DNA of 64,000 nucleotides, taken from the NCBI GenBank assembly GCA_963728355.1, contig CAVSJQ010000014.1:372001-436000 (forward strand), in the 5' to 3' direction. Both the position numbers and the translations under genes were made by a program. Below the pieces are notes generated by a model, which was not told where the DNA came from, did not search any database, and was given only the letters and a program-made list of their open reading frames with translations. Numbering within the stretch: the first letter of the stretch is position 1; every line of letters begins with the position of its first letter. The stretch comes from Sva-07 sp963728355 (lineage in GTDB: Bacteria; Actinomycetota; Acidimicrobiia; Acidimicrobiales; Ilumatobacteraceae). Below are positions 32,386 to 41,538 of the stretch, piece by piece.

Positions 32386-33831
32386 TCAGGACTCCTGGAG
32401 CTTCTTGGCCTTCGCGAGAACCTGCTCGACGCCGCCGACGTTCAAGAACGCCTGCTCGGGCACCTCGTCGAGTTCGCCGTTGATGATCGACTCGAACGAC
32501 TCGACGGTCTCGGCGACCGGCACGTACTCACCGGTCAGGCCCGTGAAGACCTCGGCGACGTAGAACGGCTGCGACAGGAAGCGCTCGACCTTGCGGGCAC
32601 GGTTGACGATGAGGCGGTCCTCTTCGGACAGCTCGTCGAGGCCGAGGATGGCGATGATGTCCTGCAACTCCTTGTAGCGCTGCAACGTCTCCTGCACACG
32701 CCGAGCGACCGCATAGTGATGGTCGCCCACGACCTCGGGCGACAGGATCGTCGAGGTCGATGCGAGCGGATCCACGGCCGGGTAGATGCCGAGGGCGGCG
32801 ACCTGGCGCGACAACTCGGTGGTGGCGTCGAGGTGTGTGAACGTCGTGAACGGCGCCGGGTCGGTGTAGTCGTCGGCGGGCACGTAGACGGCCTGCAGCG
32901 ACGTGATCGAACGACCCCGAGTGGAGGTGATGCGCTCCTGGAGCTGGCCCATCTCGTCGGCGAGGGTCGGCTGGTAACCCACGGCGGCGGGCATGCGCCC
33001 GAGCAGCGTCGACACCTCGGAGCCCGCCTGCACGAAGCGGAAGATGTTGTCGACGAACAGCAGCACGTCCTGGTTCTGGACGTCGCGGAAGTACTCCGCC
33101 ATCGTCAGCGCCGACAGGGCGACACGCAGGCGCACGCCCGGCGGCTCGTCCATCTGGCCGAACACGAGGGCGGCCTTCTCGAACACGCCCGATTCCATCA
33201 TCTCCAAGCGGAGGTCGGTGCCCTCACGGGTGCGCTCGCCGACGCCGGCGAACACCGACACACCACCGTGCTGCGACGCAACACGGTTGATCATCTCGGT
33301 GATCAGCACGGTCTTGCCGACGCCGGCACCGCCGAAGAGGCCGATCTTGCCGCCGGCGACGTACGGGGTGAGCAGGTCGATGACCTTGATGCCCGTCTCG
33401 AACATGCGAGCGGACGGCTCGAGCGCATCGAAATCGGGGGCGTCGCGGTGGATCTCCCATCGCTCCATGTCCTCGAAGCCCTCCGGAGCCTCGTCGAGGG
33501 GCTGACCCCACACGTTCCAGATGTGGCCGAGCACCTTGTCGCCGACCGGCACGGTGATGCCGTGGCCGAGGTTACGGACCGGGGCGCCGCGCACGAGCCC
33601 GTCGGTCGGCTTCATGCAGACGGCGCGCACACGGCTGTCACCGAGCTGCTGGGCGACCTCGGCGAGCACGGTGATCGTCTCGCCTTCGAGGGTGATGTCG
33701 AACTCGACCGCCGAGTTCAGCTCGGGCAGTGCACCGCGCGGGAACTCGACGTCGACGACGGGACCGGCGATGCCGACGATGCGGCCGTCCTTGGTCTCGT
33801 TGCCGGTGGTTGGCGTTTCGGTCATGGTCAT
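32386..33831 (-). CDS. atpD: ATP synthase beta subunit
   Basis: The beta subunit carries the catalytic nucleotide sites of F1. The 481-residue protein has the P-loop GGAGVGKTVLI, GERTREG, the catalytic Glu region and PAVDPLASTS. ATG 33831 (or 33825) has AGGAGA nine bases upstream. The gap to atpC is one base. Confidence 0.97.
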   Translation of the reverse strand: MTMTETPTTGNETKDGRIVGIAGPVVDVEFPRGALPELNSAVEFDITLEGETITVLAEVAQQLGDSRVRAVCMKPTDGLVRGAPVRNLGHGITVPVGDKVLGHIWNVWGQPLDEAPEGFEDMERWEIHRDAPDFDALEPSARMFETGIKVIDLLTPYVAGGKIGLFGGAGVGKTVLITEMINRVASQHGGVSVFAGVGERTREGTDLRLEMMESGVFEKAALVFGQMDEPPGVRLRVALSALTMAEYFRDVQNQDVLLFVDNIFRFVQAGSEVSTLLGRMPAAVGYQPTLADEMGQLQERITSTRGRSITSLQAVYVPADDYTDPAPFTTFTHLDATTELSRQVAALGIYPAVDPLASTSTILSPEVVGDHHYAVARRVQETLQRYKELQDIIAILGLDELSEEDRLIVNRARKVERFLSQPFYVAEVFTGLTGEYVPVAETVESFESIINGELDEVPEQAFLNVGGVEQVLAKAKKLQES

Positions 33832-33862
33832 GACTGTGGTTCTCCTGGGGATTGCGTTGCGC

Positions 33863-34843
33863 TCAGTGGGTGGCGCCGGAGTCGGCCGATTGGAAGTTTT
33901 CGTAGATGTCGTCGCCGAGGTCGAGGTACGGCACGGCGTCGTTGCCCGCGTCGAGCGCTTCGGCACCGCCGACGATCTCCATGATCTCGGTGGTGATCGA
34001 GTCCTGACGGGCCCGGTTCATGATGCGGCTGAGCGACTTGATCAGTTCGTCCGCGTTGTCCGTGGCGGATTTCATCGCCCGCTGACGATAGGCGTGCTCC
34101 GAGGCGGCAGCGTTGAGCAACGCGGCGTACACGCGCGCCTCGACGTACCGGGGAAGCAGCGTGTCGAGGATCGTTGCCGGATCGGGTTCGAACTCGTAGT
34201 CGCCCCCGCTTCCGTCGGTGCTGCCGGCCCTGCCGTCGCCACCCTGGACCGTCTCGGCGCTCAGCGGAACGAGCGGTCGCAGCACGACCTCCTGGCTGCC
34301 GGCGGAGATGAAGCGGGTGTAGACGAGCTCGACCTTGTCGACGTCGCCCGACAGGAACAGGTTGACGACGTGTTCGCCGATCTGGCGGGCGTCCTCGTAG
34401 CTCGGCTGCGCCGAGAAGCCGTTGAACGGCTTACCGAGCGTGTAGCCGCGGAACCGGAAGTAGCCCTCGGCCTTCTTGCCGACCGGGATGATCGTGTAGT
34501 CGTCGCCGCGCAGGACGTCGGCTTTGACCTCGCCCTCGGCGGCGCGTTGGACACCCGAGTTGTAGCCGCCGCAGAGGCCGCGGTCGGCGGTGATGACGAC
34601 GTAGCAGGTGTGCTTGATCTCACCGCGACCGGTCAGCAGCGGCGAGTCGGCCGAGGCGCCACCGGCGGCGAGGTCCTTGACGACCTCGGTGATCTGCTCG
34701 GAGTACGGCACCGCGGCCGCGACGCGGGCTTGCGCCTTGACGATGCGCGACGCAGCGATGAGTTCCATTGCGCGCGTGATCTTCTTCGTCGCCCGAACGC
34801 TGCGGATGCGTTCCTTGAGAATTCGCTCCTGACCACCTGCCAT
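33863..34843 (-). CDS. atpG: ATP synthase gamma subunit
   Basis: Gamma is the rotating central shaft. The 326-residue protein starts with the helix AGGQERILKERIRSVRATKKITRAMELIAASRI, has TADRGLCGGYN, and ends with the conserved helix RQDSITTEIMEIVGGAEAL. An insertion rich in Gly, Asp and Ser (about residues 195-215) lies in the middle, as in other actinobacterial gamma subunits. Confidence 0.95.
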   Translation of the reverse strand: MAGGQERILKERIRSVRATKKITRAMELIAASRIVKAQARVAAAVPYSEQITEVVKDLAAGGASADSPLLTGRGEIKHTCYVVITADRGLCGGYNSGVQRAAEGEVKADVLRGDDYTIIPVGKKAEGYFRFRGYTLGKPFNGFSAQPSYEDARQIGEHVVNLFLSGDVDKVELVYTRFISAGSQEVVLRPLVPLSAETVQGGDGRAGSTDGSGGDYEFEPDPATILDTLLPRYVEARVYAALLNAAASEHAYRQRAMKSATDNADELIKSLSRIMNRARQDSITTEIMEIVGGAEALDAGNDAVPYLDLGDDIYENFQSADSGATH

Positions 34844-34848
34844 CTAGA

Positions 34849-36438
34849 TCACTCCGTTGCGAGGGTCTTGTTGGAGTGGGCGGCGCCGACCTCGTCGGCG
34901 TCGATCGCCGTGGGATCGACGGAATAGCTGTGGTCGGAGGCGGTGAAGTTCTCCTTGAAGCCCGTGATGGCGTCGTCGAGGCCCTCGGGGAGGCCCGAGG
35001 TGCGGATCTCCGACAGCAGGCCGGCGTGGGTGGTACGCATGTACTCGAGCAGCTCGCGCTCGAAGCGGACCACATCGGCGGCGGGGATCGAGTCGAGATA
35101 CCCCTTGGTGCCGGCAAAGATCGACACGACCTGCTCCTCGACCGGCATCGGGCTGTTCAGCGGCTGCTTGAGCAACTCGACAAGACGGTACCCACGCTCG
35201 AGTTGGGCGGCAGACACTGCGTCGAGCTCGGACCCGAACGTCGCGAACGCCTCGAGCTCGCGGAACTGTGCGAGGTCACCCTTCAGCGTGCCGGCAACCG
35301 CCTTCATCGACTTGATCTGCGCGGCGCTGCCGACTCGTGACACCGAGATGCCCACGTCGACGGCCGGGCGGATACCGGACTTGAACAGGTTGTCCTGCAG
35401 GTACACCTGACCGTCGGTGATCGAGATCACGTTGGTCGGGATGAACGCCGCCACGTCGCCGGCCTTGGTCTCGATGATCGGCAACGCGGTGAGCGAGCCG
35501 GCGCCGAGCTCGTCGGACAGCTTGGCCGCCCGCTCGAGCAGACGACTGTGGAGATAGAACACGTCGCCGGGATACGCCTCGCGGCCTGGCGGGCGGCGCA
35601 GCAGAAGCGACAGCTGGCGGTAGGCCTCGGCCTGCTTGGACAGGTCGTCGTACACCACGAGGGCGTGTTCGCCGTTGTCCATCCAGTGCTGGCCGATGGC
35701 GCAGCCGGCGTACGGGGCGAGATACTTGAACGGCGCCGGGTCGGACGCCGATGCGACGACGACGACCGTGTAGTCGAGCGCACCGGCCTGGCGCAGCGTG
35801 TCGACGGTCTGCGACACGGTGGAGCTCTTCTGGCCGATTGCGACGTAGATGCACTTCACCCCGAGGCCGCGCTGGTTGAGGATCGTGTCGATCGCGATCG
35901 CGGTCTTGCCCGTCTTGCGGTCGCCGATGATCAGCTCGCGCTGTCCACGACCGATCGGGGTCATGGCGTCGATGGCCTTGATGCCGGTCTGCAACGGCTC
36001 GTGCACCGGCTTGCGGCCCATGATTCCCGGCGCCTGGATCTCCATGCGGCGGGTCTGCGTGCCGATGAGATCACCCTGGCCGTCGATCGGCTGGCCGAGA
36101 GCGTTGACCACGCGACCGAGCATGCCGTCGCCGACGGGCATCGAGAGGATGCTGCCGGTCGCCCGGACGGTCTGTCCCTCCTGGATGTTGTCGACGTCGC
36201 CGAGCACGACGGCGCCGATCGAGGTCTCGTCGAGGTTCAGGGCGAGGCCGACGGAACCGTCCTCGAACTCGAGGAGTTCGTTCACCGCGGCGTCGGGGAG
36301 TCCGCTGACGCGGGCGATGCCGTCACCGACGGAGGCCACGCGGCCCACGGTGCGGGCCTCGAGTGAGGGCGCGAACCCGTCGAGGTTGGACTTGAGTGCC
36401 GAGGCGATGTCGGCGGCAGAAATGGTCAGCTCAGCCAT
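34849..36438 (-). CDS. atpA: ATP synthase alpha subunit
   Basis: Alpha forms the non-catalytic nucleotide sites of the F1 hexamer. The 529-residue protein has the P-loop GDRKTGKTAIA, PYAGCAIGQHWMD, RPPGREAYPGDVFYLHSRLLERAAK and GISVSRVGSAAQ. It ends five bases before atpG begins. Confidence 0.97.
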   Translation of the reverse strand: MAELTISAADIASALKSNLDGFAPSLEARTVGRVASVGDGIARVSGLPDAAVNELLEFEDGSVGLALNLDETSIGAVVLGDVDNIQEGQTVRATGSILSMPVGDGMLGRVVNALGQPIDGQGDLIGTQTRRMEIQAPGIMGRKPVHEPLQTGIKAIDAMTPIGRGQRELIIGDRKTGKTAIAIDTILNQRGLGVKCIYVAIGQKSSTVSQTVDTLRQAGALDYTVVVVASASDPAPFKYLAPYAGCAIGQHWMDNGEHALVVYDDLSKQAEAYRQLSLLLRRPPGREAYPGDVFYLHSRLLERAAKLSDELGAGSLTALPIIETKAGDVAAFIPTNVISITDGQVYLQDNLFKSGIRPAVDVGISVSRVGSAAQIKSMKAVAGTLKGDLAQFRELEAFATFGSELDAVSAAQLERGYRLVELLKQPLNSPMPVEEQVVSIFAGTKGYLDSIPAADVVRFERELLEYMRTTHAGLLSEIRTSGLPEGLDDAITGFKENFTASDHSYSVDPTAIDADEVGAAHSNKTLATE

Positions 36439-36472
36439 GGTGGTTGTCTCGTTCCTTTGTGAGCAGCCGGGC

Positions 36473-37003
36473 TCAGAGCCGGCTCTTCAGCTGTTCGATG
36501 CGGGTGCGAACGGTGTCGTCGATGACGGTGTCACCGATCGTGGCGACGATGCCGCCGACCACCGACGGGTCGACGATCGTCTTCAGGTTGACGCTCTTGC
36601 CGGTGGCGTTCTCCAACGCCGCCTTGAGCCGCGCCTGCTGGTCGTCGGTCAGTGCGACAGCGGTACGCACTTCGGCGACGTCGAGTTGCTTGGCGCTCGA
36701 CGCTCGCTGCACGAGGCTGTCCACGATTGCGGGGATGTCACGGCTGCGCCCGGTTCCGACCACCATCGACACCAGCTGTACCGTCGTCGTCGTCGTCTTG
36801 CCGCCGAGGAGATCCTCGACGATCGCCTGGCGCTTCTCGGCGGGGATGTGTTCGTCGGTCAGGGCGTTGCGCAGCGCATCGCTCGATTCGTACGAGCGGG
36901 CGAAGCGGAACAACTCGTCCTCGACCTCGTCGAGCGTGCCCTCGGCTCGGGCGACCTCGAACAGTGCCCGGGCGTAGCCCTCGATCATTGCGTCACCGCT
37001 CAT
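36473..37003 (-). CDS. atpH: ATP synthase delta subunit
   Basis: Delta joins the peripheral stalk to the top of F1. The 176-residue protein has YARALFEVA at the start, the AEKRQAIVEDLL region and the C-terminal DPSVVGGIVATIGDTVIDDTVRTRIEQL. ATG 37003 has GAGGAG seven bases upstream; this site overlaps the end of atpF. Confidence 0.94.
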   Translation of the reverse strand: MSGDAMIEGYARALFEVARAEGTLDEVEDELFRFARSYESSDALRNALTDEHIPAEKRQAIVEDLLGGKTTTTTVQLVSMVVGTGRSRDIPAIVDSLVQRASSAKQLDVAEVRTAVALTDDQQARLKAALENATGKSVNLKTIVDPSVVGGIVATIGDTVIDDTVRTRIEQLKSRL

Positions 37004-37016
37004 GATGTCACTCCTC

Positions 37017-37613
37017 TCATGATGTGACTCCTCGGCTCGCACCGACTCGTGCGATGAAGTTCTCGATCAGTTCCTGCTGCGCGGCGTCGTCGAGCGTGTC
37101 GCGCACGATCGCGTCGACGGCTGCAGACGAGTACTTCGCGATCTCCGTGCGCAGCTCGTCGCTGCCTCGTCCGGCTGCCGACGCGATGTCGGCCTCGGCG
37201 CGCGATTCGAGCTCGGCGATCTCGGCGGCGAGACGTGCCCGACCGTCGGCGAGCAGCCCCTCGGCCTGGGTGTCGGCCTCGGCGTAGAGACGTGCGCGCT
37301 CGGCGTCGATGTCGCCCTGGGCCTGACGGATCCGGGCGGCTTCGTCGACGGCGGCCGCCTTCGCTGCGGCCGCATCGTCGAGCTCCTTCTGGATCCCCGC
37401 GGTGCGATCGGAGAAGCTCTTCTTGATGATCGGGCCGGCCTTCCAGTACAGGAGGCTGAACACGATGATCGACGCCAGCGTCGCCGGGATCAGTTCCTTG
37501 AGCGGCGCGAAGATCGGGTCGACCGTCGTGTAGCCCTTGTCGTCGAAGGGGATCTCCTCGGCGCCCGGGAACAGGCGCCCGGCCGCGAGCGTGGCAGCGG
37601 CGAACAGACTCAT
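37017..37613 (-). CDS. atpF: ATP synthase b subunit
   Basis: The b subunit forms the peripheral stalk. The 198-residue protein has one membrane segment (about 42-58, LASIIVFSLLYWKAGPIIKK) and then a long charged Ala/Glu/Arg-rich helix. Its start overlaps the end of the second b-type gene by four bases (ATGA), so the two are translationally coupled. Confidence 0.92.
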   Translation of the reverse strand: MSLFAAATLAAGRLFPGAEEIPFDDKGYTTVDPIFAPLKELIPATLASIIVFSLLYWKAGPIIKKSFSDRTAGIQKELDDAAAAKAAAVDEAARIRQAQGDIDAERARLYAEADTQAEGLLADGRARLAAEIAELESRAEADIASAAGRGSDELRTEIAKYSSAAVDAIVRDTLDDAAQQELIENFIARVGASRGVTS

Positions 37614-38215
37614 GCCGACACCTCCTCGTTCATCGTGTCGCCGACGGCTCGTCGCACGACCTCGTCGCTCGGGCGGCGCCCGGTGGCGAGTTCGCTCAGA
37701 CGCGTCGACACGTCGACGACGGCAGATTCGACCTGGCCGTGAGCGGCCCGCTTGGCGGCATCGACCTCAGCCGCTGCAGCGCCGCGCTTGTCGGCGATGC
37801 GGGCATTGGCGGCCGCGATCTGCTCGGTGCGCTCCGCTTCGAGCTTGGCGCGAGCCGCTTCGACCCGGGTCTGCGCGTCGGCGCGGACGGCGGCGAGTTG
37901 CGCCTCGTAGTCCGCCACGTCGGCGCGCGCTGACGCCATCGACTCCTCCGCCGACTCGCGGTCGCCCTCGATCCGCTCGTAGCGCGACGTCATGCCGTCG
38001 CGGACCTTTCGGAACAAGAACAGACGCATCGCCAGGGCCAGCACGATGAACGCGCCGAATCCCCAGACGACTTCTTTCAGTTCGGGAGCGATCGGGTTGA
38101 GATCGTTCTCGGGACCCTCTGCTTCCACTCCTTCTTCGGCGGTGACGAACGGGGCGCCCTGGAGGGCCACCTCGAACGTCGTCGGGCCGGAGAAGGTCAC
38201 GACGGCTGTCAGCAC
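37610..38215 (-). CDS. Second b-type (b-prime) ATP synthase subunit
   Basis: This 201-residue protein has a membrane segment (about 48-68) followed by a long charged helix with regular Ala/Arg/Glu pattern, the same architecture as AtpF but with a different sequence and a longer acidic N-terminus. It is best read as a b-prime subunit, so the peripheral stalk is probably a b/b-prime heterodimer, as in photosynthetic bacteria. Confidence 0.85.
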   Translation of the reverse strand: MLTAVVTFSGPTTFEVALQGAPFVTAEEGVEAEGPENDLNPIAPELKEVVWGFGAFIVLALAMRLFLFRKVRDGMTSRYERIEGDRESAEESMASARADVADYEAQLAAVRADAQTRVEAARAKLEAERTEQIAAANARIADKRGAAAAEVDAAKRAAHGQVESAVVDVSTRLSELATGRRPSDEVVRRAVGDTMNEEVSA

Positions 38216-38267
38216 GTCATCTCCTTAACATCTCGAGCGGCAACTTGACCTGGATCGTCGCTCGCCG

Positions 38268-38540
38268 TCAGGCGAACTTGAGCAGGATGAAGACCACGAA
38301 GCCGATGAGGGCCAGGGCTTCGGTGAAGGCGATGCCGAGGAACATCGTGGTACGCACCATGCCGGCAGCCTCGGGCTGACGGGCCATGGCCTCGACGGAC
38401 TTGCCGACGAGGAACCCGATGCCGATGCCGGGGCCGATGGCGGCGAGGCCGTAGGCGTAGCCGGCGCCTGCAGCGGCGCTGATGTTCTTCAGATCGGCCG
38501 GGTCTTCGACCTGGGCGACGAGAGCGCTGAATGCTTCCAT
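38268..38540 (-). CDS. atpE: ATP synthase c subunit
   Basis: The c subunit forms the rotor ring. The 90-residue protein has two membrane helices around the polar loop ARQPE, with the ion-binding Glu74 in FTEALALIGF. The Gly-rich first helix (GPGIGIGFLVGKSVEA) is typical. ATG 38540 has AGGAGA nine bases upstream. The residues around Glu74 suit proton use. Confidence 0.96.
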   Translation of the reverse strand: MEAFSALVAQVEDPADLKNISAAAGAGYAYGLAAIGPGIGIGFLVGKSVEAMARQPEAAGMVRTTMFLGIAFTEALALIGFVVFILLKFA

Positions 38541-38608
38541 GTTGGATTTTCTCCTGTGTGCTTTCGGTAGATGGGAGATCGGTGTTCGGGTGATGCGTTC
38601 GCCGTGAC

Positions 38609-39379
38609 TCAGTGGTCGTCGGCGTGTCCGACCGTGGAGTTGTTGATGTACACGGCGGCGAGGATGGCGAAGATGTACGCCTGCAGGAAGGCGACGAGGA
38701 TCTCGAACGCCGTCAGGAAGATCAGCATGCCGAACGGCAGGACGCTCAACGGCACGAGGAACACCTGCGAGGTCTCGGCGGTGAACAGTGCGTGCGTCAG
38801 CAGCGCGAACGTCACGAGCAGGATGTGGCCGGCGAGCATGTTGGCCATGAGACGAACGGTGAGCGAGAAGGGCGTCACGATGATCGTCGAGATGAACTCG
38901 ATCGCACCGACGAGCGGCTTCAGCGCCGTCGGCACCCCGGGGGGCCACAGCAGGTGGCCGAAGTAGGCGAGCCCCTGGTGCTTGATGCCGGTGCCGATGT
39001 AGATCACCCAGACGAGCAACGCCAGCGACAGCGGAATCGCGATACGTGCGGTCGCCGGCATGTTGAACGGTGGGATCACCTCGGGGATGTTGCAGAGGAA
39101 GATGAAGAGGAAGAGGCTCAGCAGGAACGGTGTCCACTTGAGGCCCGACTTGCCGAGGGTCTGCATCACGATGCTCTCCTCGATGAAGTCGACGGTCACC
39201 TCGGCCAGGTTGCGGACGCCGGTCGGTGCGACCATCGGGTCACGCCGGGCGGCCAGCAGGAACAACACGATGCTGATCACTGTCGCGAGGACGGCGATCA
39301 GGGCGATCTTGTTGAACGAGGGAAAGATGTCCTGCCAACGCAGGAGCTCATTGATCGGCGGGAACTCGAGTCCGAACAC
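38609..39379 (-). CDS. atpB: ATP synthase a subunit
   Basis: The a subunit forms the two proton half-channels. The 256-residue membrane protein has the essential Arg in SLTVRLMANMLAGH and the conserved C-terminal AFLQAYIFAILAAVYI. The start is a GTG at 39379. It is followed by atpE after 68 bp. Confidence 0.95.
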   Translation of the reverse strand: MFGLEFPPINELLRWQDIFPSFNKIALIAVLATVISIVLFLLAARRDPMVAPTGVRNLAEVTVDFIEESIVMQTLGKSGLKWTPFLLSLFLFIFLCNIPEVIPPFNMPATARIAIPLSLALLVWVIYIGTGIKHQGLAYFGHLLWPPGVPTALKPLVGAIEFISTIIVTPFSLTVRLMANMLAGHILLVTFALLTHALFTAETSQVFLVPLSVLPFGMLIFLTAFEILVAFLQAYIFAILAAVYINNSTVGHADDH

Positions 39380-39448
39380 GTGGTTTCCGTTTCAGTCGTG
39401 AGTGCGGGTAGGGGCGGGAGGGGTGCTGAGGGTTGATGAGCGAGATGG

Positions 39449-39913
39449 TCAGGCGGCGGATCGCGTCTTGGTCGGCTTGAGCCCTGGATGCGCCAGCGAC
39501 AGCGCGACGTACTTCATCTCCCAGAACAGCAGACCGAGGTGCGTGATGATGATGGTCGATCCGAGTGCCGGAAAGGAAATCCAAGCGGCATCCTTCACCA
39601 ACCACACGGCGAGAAAGATCAGCGCGAGCCGGATCAGATAGCCGAACAGCGTCGCCGCCATCATCAACCCGAGCGAGATGCGAGCAGCGCCGGCGATGAA
39701 CGCAGCGGCCAGTGCGAAGTTGGCGAGCACGATGGCGATCCCGTAGGCGCTGGACCACACTCCGTCCATTCCCCAGATGATGCCGCACACCGCAATGAGC
39801 AGCGGGGCGACGACGAGGCCGCGCTTGATCATGTCGGTCGAGACCGCCACTTCGGGTGCGGGACCGTCGAGGCGAGTCGTGAACAGGTCGGGCGATGCGC
39901 TGCGATCGCTCAT
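39449..39913 (-). CDS. ATP synthase I-like membrane protein
   Basis: This 154-residue protein with about four membrane segments lies between atpZ and atpB, the usual place of AtpI-type proteins that help assemble the c ring or supply Mg. Sequence identity to AtpI is weak to the eye, so the call leans on position and topology. Its ATG overlaps the stop of atpZ by four bases. Confidence 0.7.
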   Translation of the reverse strand: MSDRSASPDLFTTRLDGPAPEVAVSTDMIKRGLVVAPLLIAVCGIIWGMDGVWSSAYGIAIVLANFALAAAFIAGAARISLGLMMAATLFGYLIRLALIFLAVWLVKDAAWISFPALGSTIIITHLGLLFWEMKYVALSLAHPGLKPTKTRSAA

Positions 39914-40176
39914 GCGGTGCGGCTCCGGTCGGCGGCCTTGGCCGCACGTTGCGCTTCGAGCTCGTTCATCCGGTCGTCGTAGCGGTACTTCCACTTGGCG
40001 AACAGGCCGACGGCACCGAGCACCGTGAACGCGATCATGAAGATCGGCGTGGTCGAGAACAACCGGTCGAGGCCGTAGCCCAGACCGAAGAACAACGCGA
40101 CGATCACTGCGGCCTCGATGCCGAGGCCGAGCGAATCCTGCGTGTCGACGCGTGTCTGCTTGGGGAGGAGCTTCAT
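39910..40176 (-). CDS. AtpZ/AtpI-family small membrane protein
   Basis: This 88-residue protein has two membrane helices (GIEAAVIVALFFGLGYGLDRLF and PIFMIAFTVLGAVGLFAKWKYRYD), the pattern of AtpZ proteins that precede F-type ATP synthase operons. A TAGGTT box at 40244-40239, overlapping the stop of the upstream gene, could give the operon its own promoter with a leader of about 60 nt. Confidence 0.78.
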   Translation of the reverse strand: MKLLPKQTRVDTQDSLGLGIEAAVIVALFFGLGYGLDRLFSTTPIFMIAFTVLGAVGLFAKWKYRYDDRMNELEAQRAAKAADRSRTA

Positions 40177-40241
40177 TGATCCAGGTGTGCGTGGGGCGTG
40201 CGCTGCGGTCGAGCAGCGGCGCTTGTGAACGCGAGCACAAC

Positions 40242-41516
40242 CTAGTGTGCCGACCCCGCCGGGGGCAACCCTTCCGCCAAAGTCTCCTCGCCCGGTGCCG
40301 TCGCCGCCGAATCGCCACCCCCATCGGCACCCGGATCGGCATCGTCGCCGACGTCGAGGACATCTGCGGCCGCAGCCGAGGATGCCGCTGGCCGCCCCGA
40401 CTCGCGACGGCGTGCCCGGACACTCGGGTGCAGCACGGTGAACAGCACGATGCCGAGGGCGATGATGCCGAACGGCAGATATGTCGGGTTGCGCCCCGTC
40501 AGCGTCGGATACAGCACGAACGCCGACAGCAGCAGGGTCCAGGTCCACAGGATCACGACGCTGCGGCGATGACCGTGACCGAGGTTCATCAGCCGGTGGT
40601 GCAGGTGGCCCTTGTCGGCCGTCGACAACGATCGCCGGCTGGTGGCCCGACGGAAGATCGCGAAGGCCATGTCGAAGATCGGTACGCCCAGGATCAGCAG
40701 CGGGATCGCCAGGGGTGCGAGGAAGAAGTACGTCTGCCCGATGAACTCCTGGCTGAACGAGTCGGCACGACCGCCGACCACGCTGGTCGCAACGGCCAGG
40801 AGCAACCCCAGCAGCAGCGCCCCGCCGTCGCCCATCATGATGCGAGCCGGGTTGAAGTTGTGCGGCAGGAATCCGAGGCACATGCCGACCGCGATGATCG
40901 CCAGCAGCGGTCCGATGTTCTTCACGTCGAGCACGTCGCTGTCGATCAACTCCTGGCTGTACAGGAAGAACGCCCCGGCGCCGATCGCCACGATCCCGGC
41001 CGCCAACCCGTCGAGGCCGTCGATCAGGTTGATCGCCTGCGTCATCCCGAGCAGCCACAGCACCGTCACCAGCGGGCGCCACTCCTGGGCGAGCAGGATC
41101 GGCCCGTCGAAGAACGGCAGACGGAACGCGTACATGACCACACCGAACTGCACGAGCGCGAGTCCGGCGAGGACGGTGCCGGCGACCTTCGCTGGTGGCG
41201 ACAGGCCGTGCACGTCGTCGACGAATCCGACGACGTAGATGATCGTCGCAGCGACGACCACGCCGATCGGTTCGGAGTTGCTGGTGAACAGCACGTCGAA
41301 CGCGTCGAGCAACCAGGCAGCGAGCATCGCGGCGAGGAACGCGATGTACATCGCGAGGCCGCCGACATCGGGCAGCGGGCTCTGGTGGACGGTGCGATCG
41401 TTCGGGAGGTAGACCCATCCCTGACGCCTCGCGACCGCACCGACCAACGGGGTGGTGACGAAGGTGACGATCGCCGCGACGGCTCCGATCAGGAGAAAGG
41501 AACCGAACTCGGGCAC
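40242..41516 (-). CDS. wecA: Undecaprenyl-phosphate sugar-1-phosphate transferase, WecA-like
   Basis: This 424-residue enzyme transfers a sugar-1-phosphate (in mycobacteria GlcNAc-1-P) to the lipid carrier, starting synthesis of arabinogalactan-linker-like or other wall polymers. About eleven membrane segments are present with GFVDDVHG, NLIDGLDGLAAG, GDGGALLLG and GHLHHRL. The last 60 residues are a soluble Ala/Asp-rich tail. The GTG start is 22 bp after glyA. The same gene (rfe) precedes atp in Mycobacterium. Confidence 0.88.
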   Translation of the reverse strand: MPEFGSFLLIGAVAAIVTFVTTPLVGAVARRQGWVYLPNDRTVHQSPLPDVGGLAMYIAFLAAMLAAWLLDAFDVLFTSNSEPIGVVVAATIIYVVGFVDDVHGLSPPAKVAGTVLAGLALVQFGVVMYAFRLPFFDGPILLAQEWRPLVTVLWLLGMTQAINLIDGLDGLAAGIVAIGAGAFFLYSQELIDSDVLDVKNIGPLLAIIAVGMCLGFLPHNFNPARIMMGDGGALLLGLLLAVATSVVGGRADSFSQEFIGQTYFFLAPLAIPLLILGVPIFDMAFAIFRRATSRRSLSTADKGHLHHRLMNLGHGHRRSVVILWTWTLLLSAFVLYPTLTGRNPTYLPFGIIALGIVLFTVLHPSVRARRRESGRPAASSAAAADVLDVGDDADPGADGGGDSAATAPGEETLAEGLPPAGSAH

Positions 41517-41538
41517 GGCTGTTCAGACTCCGTCGACG

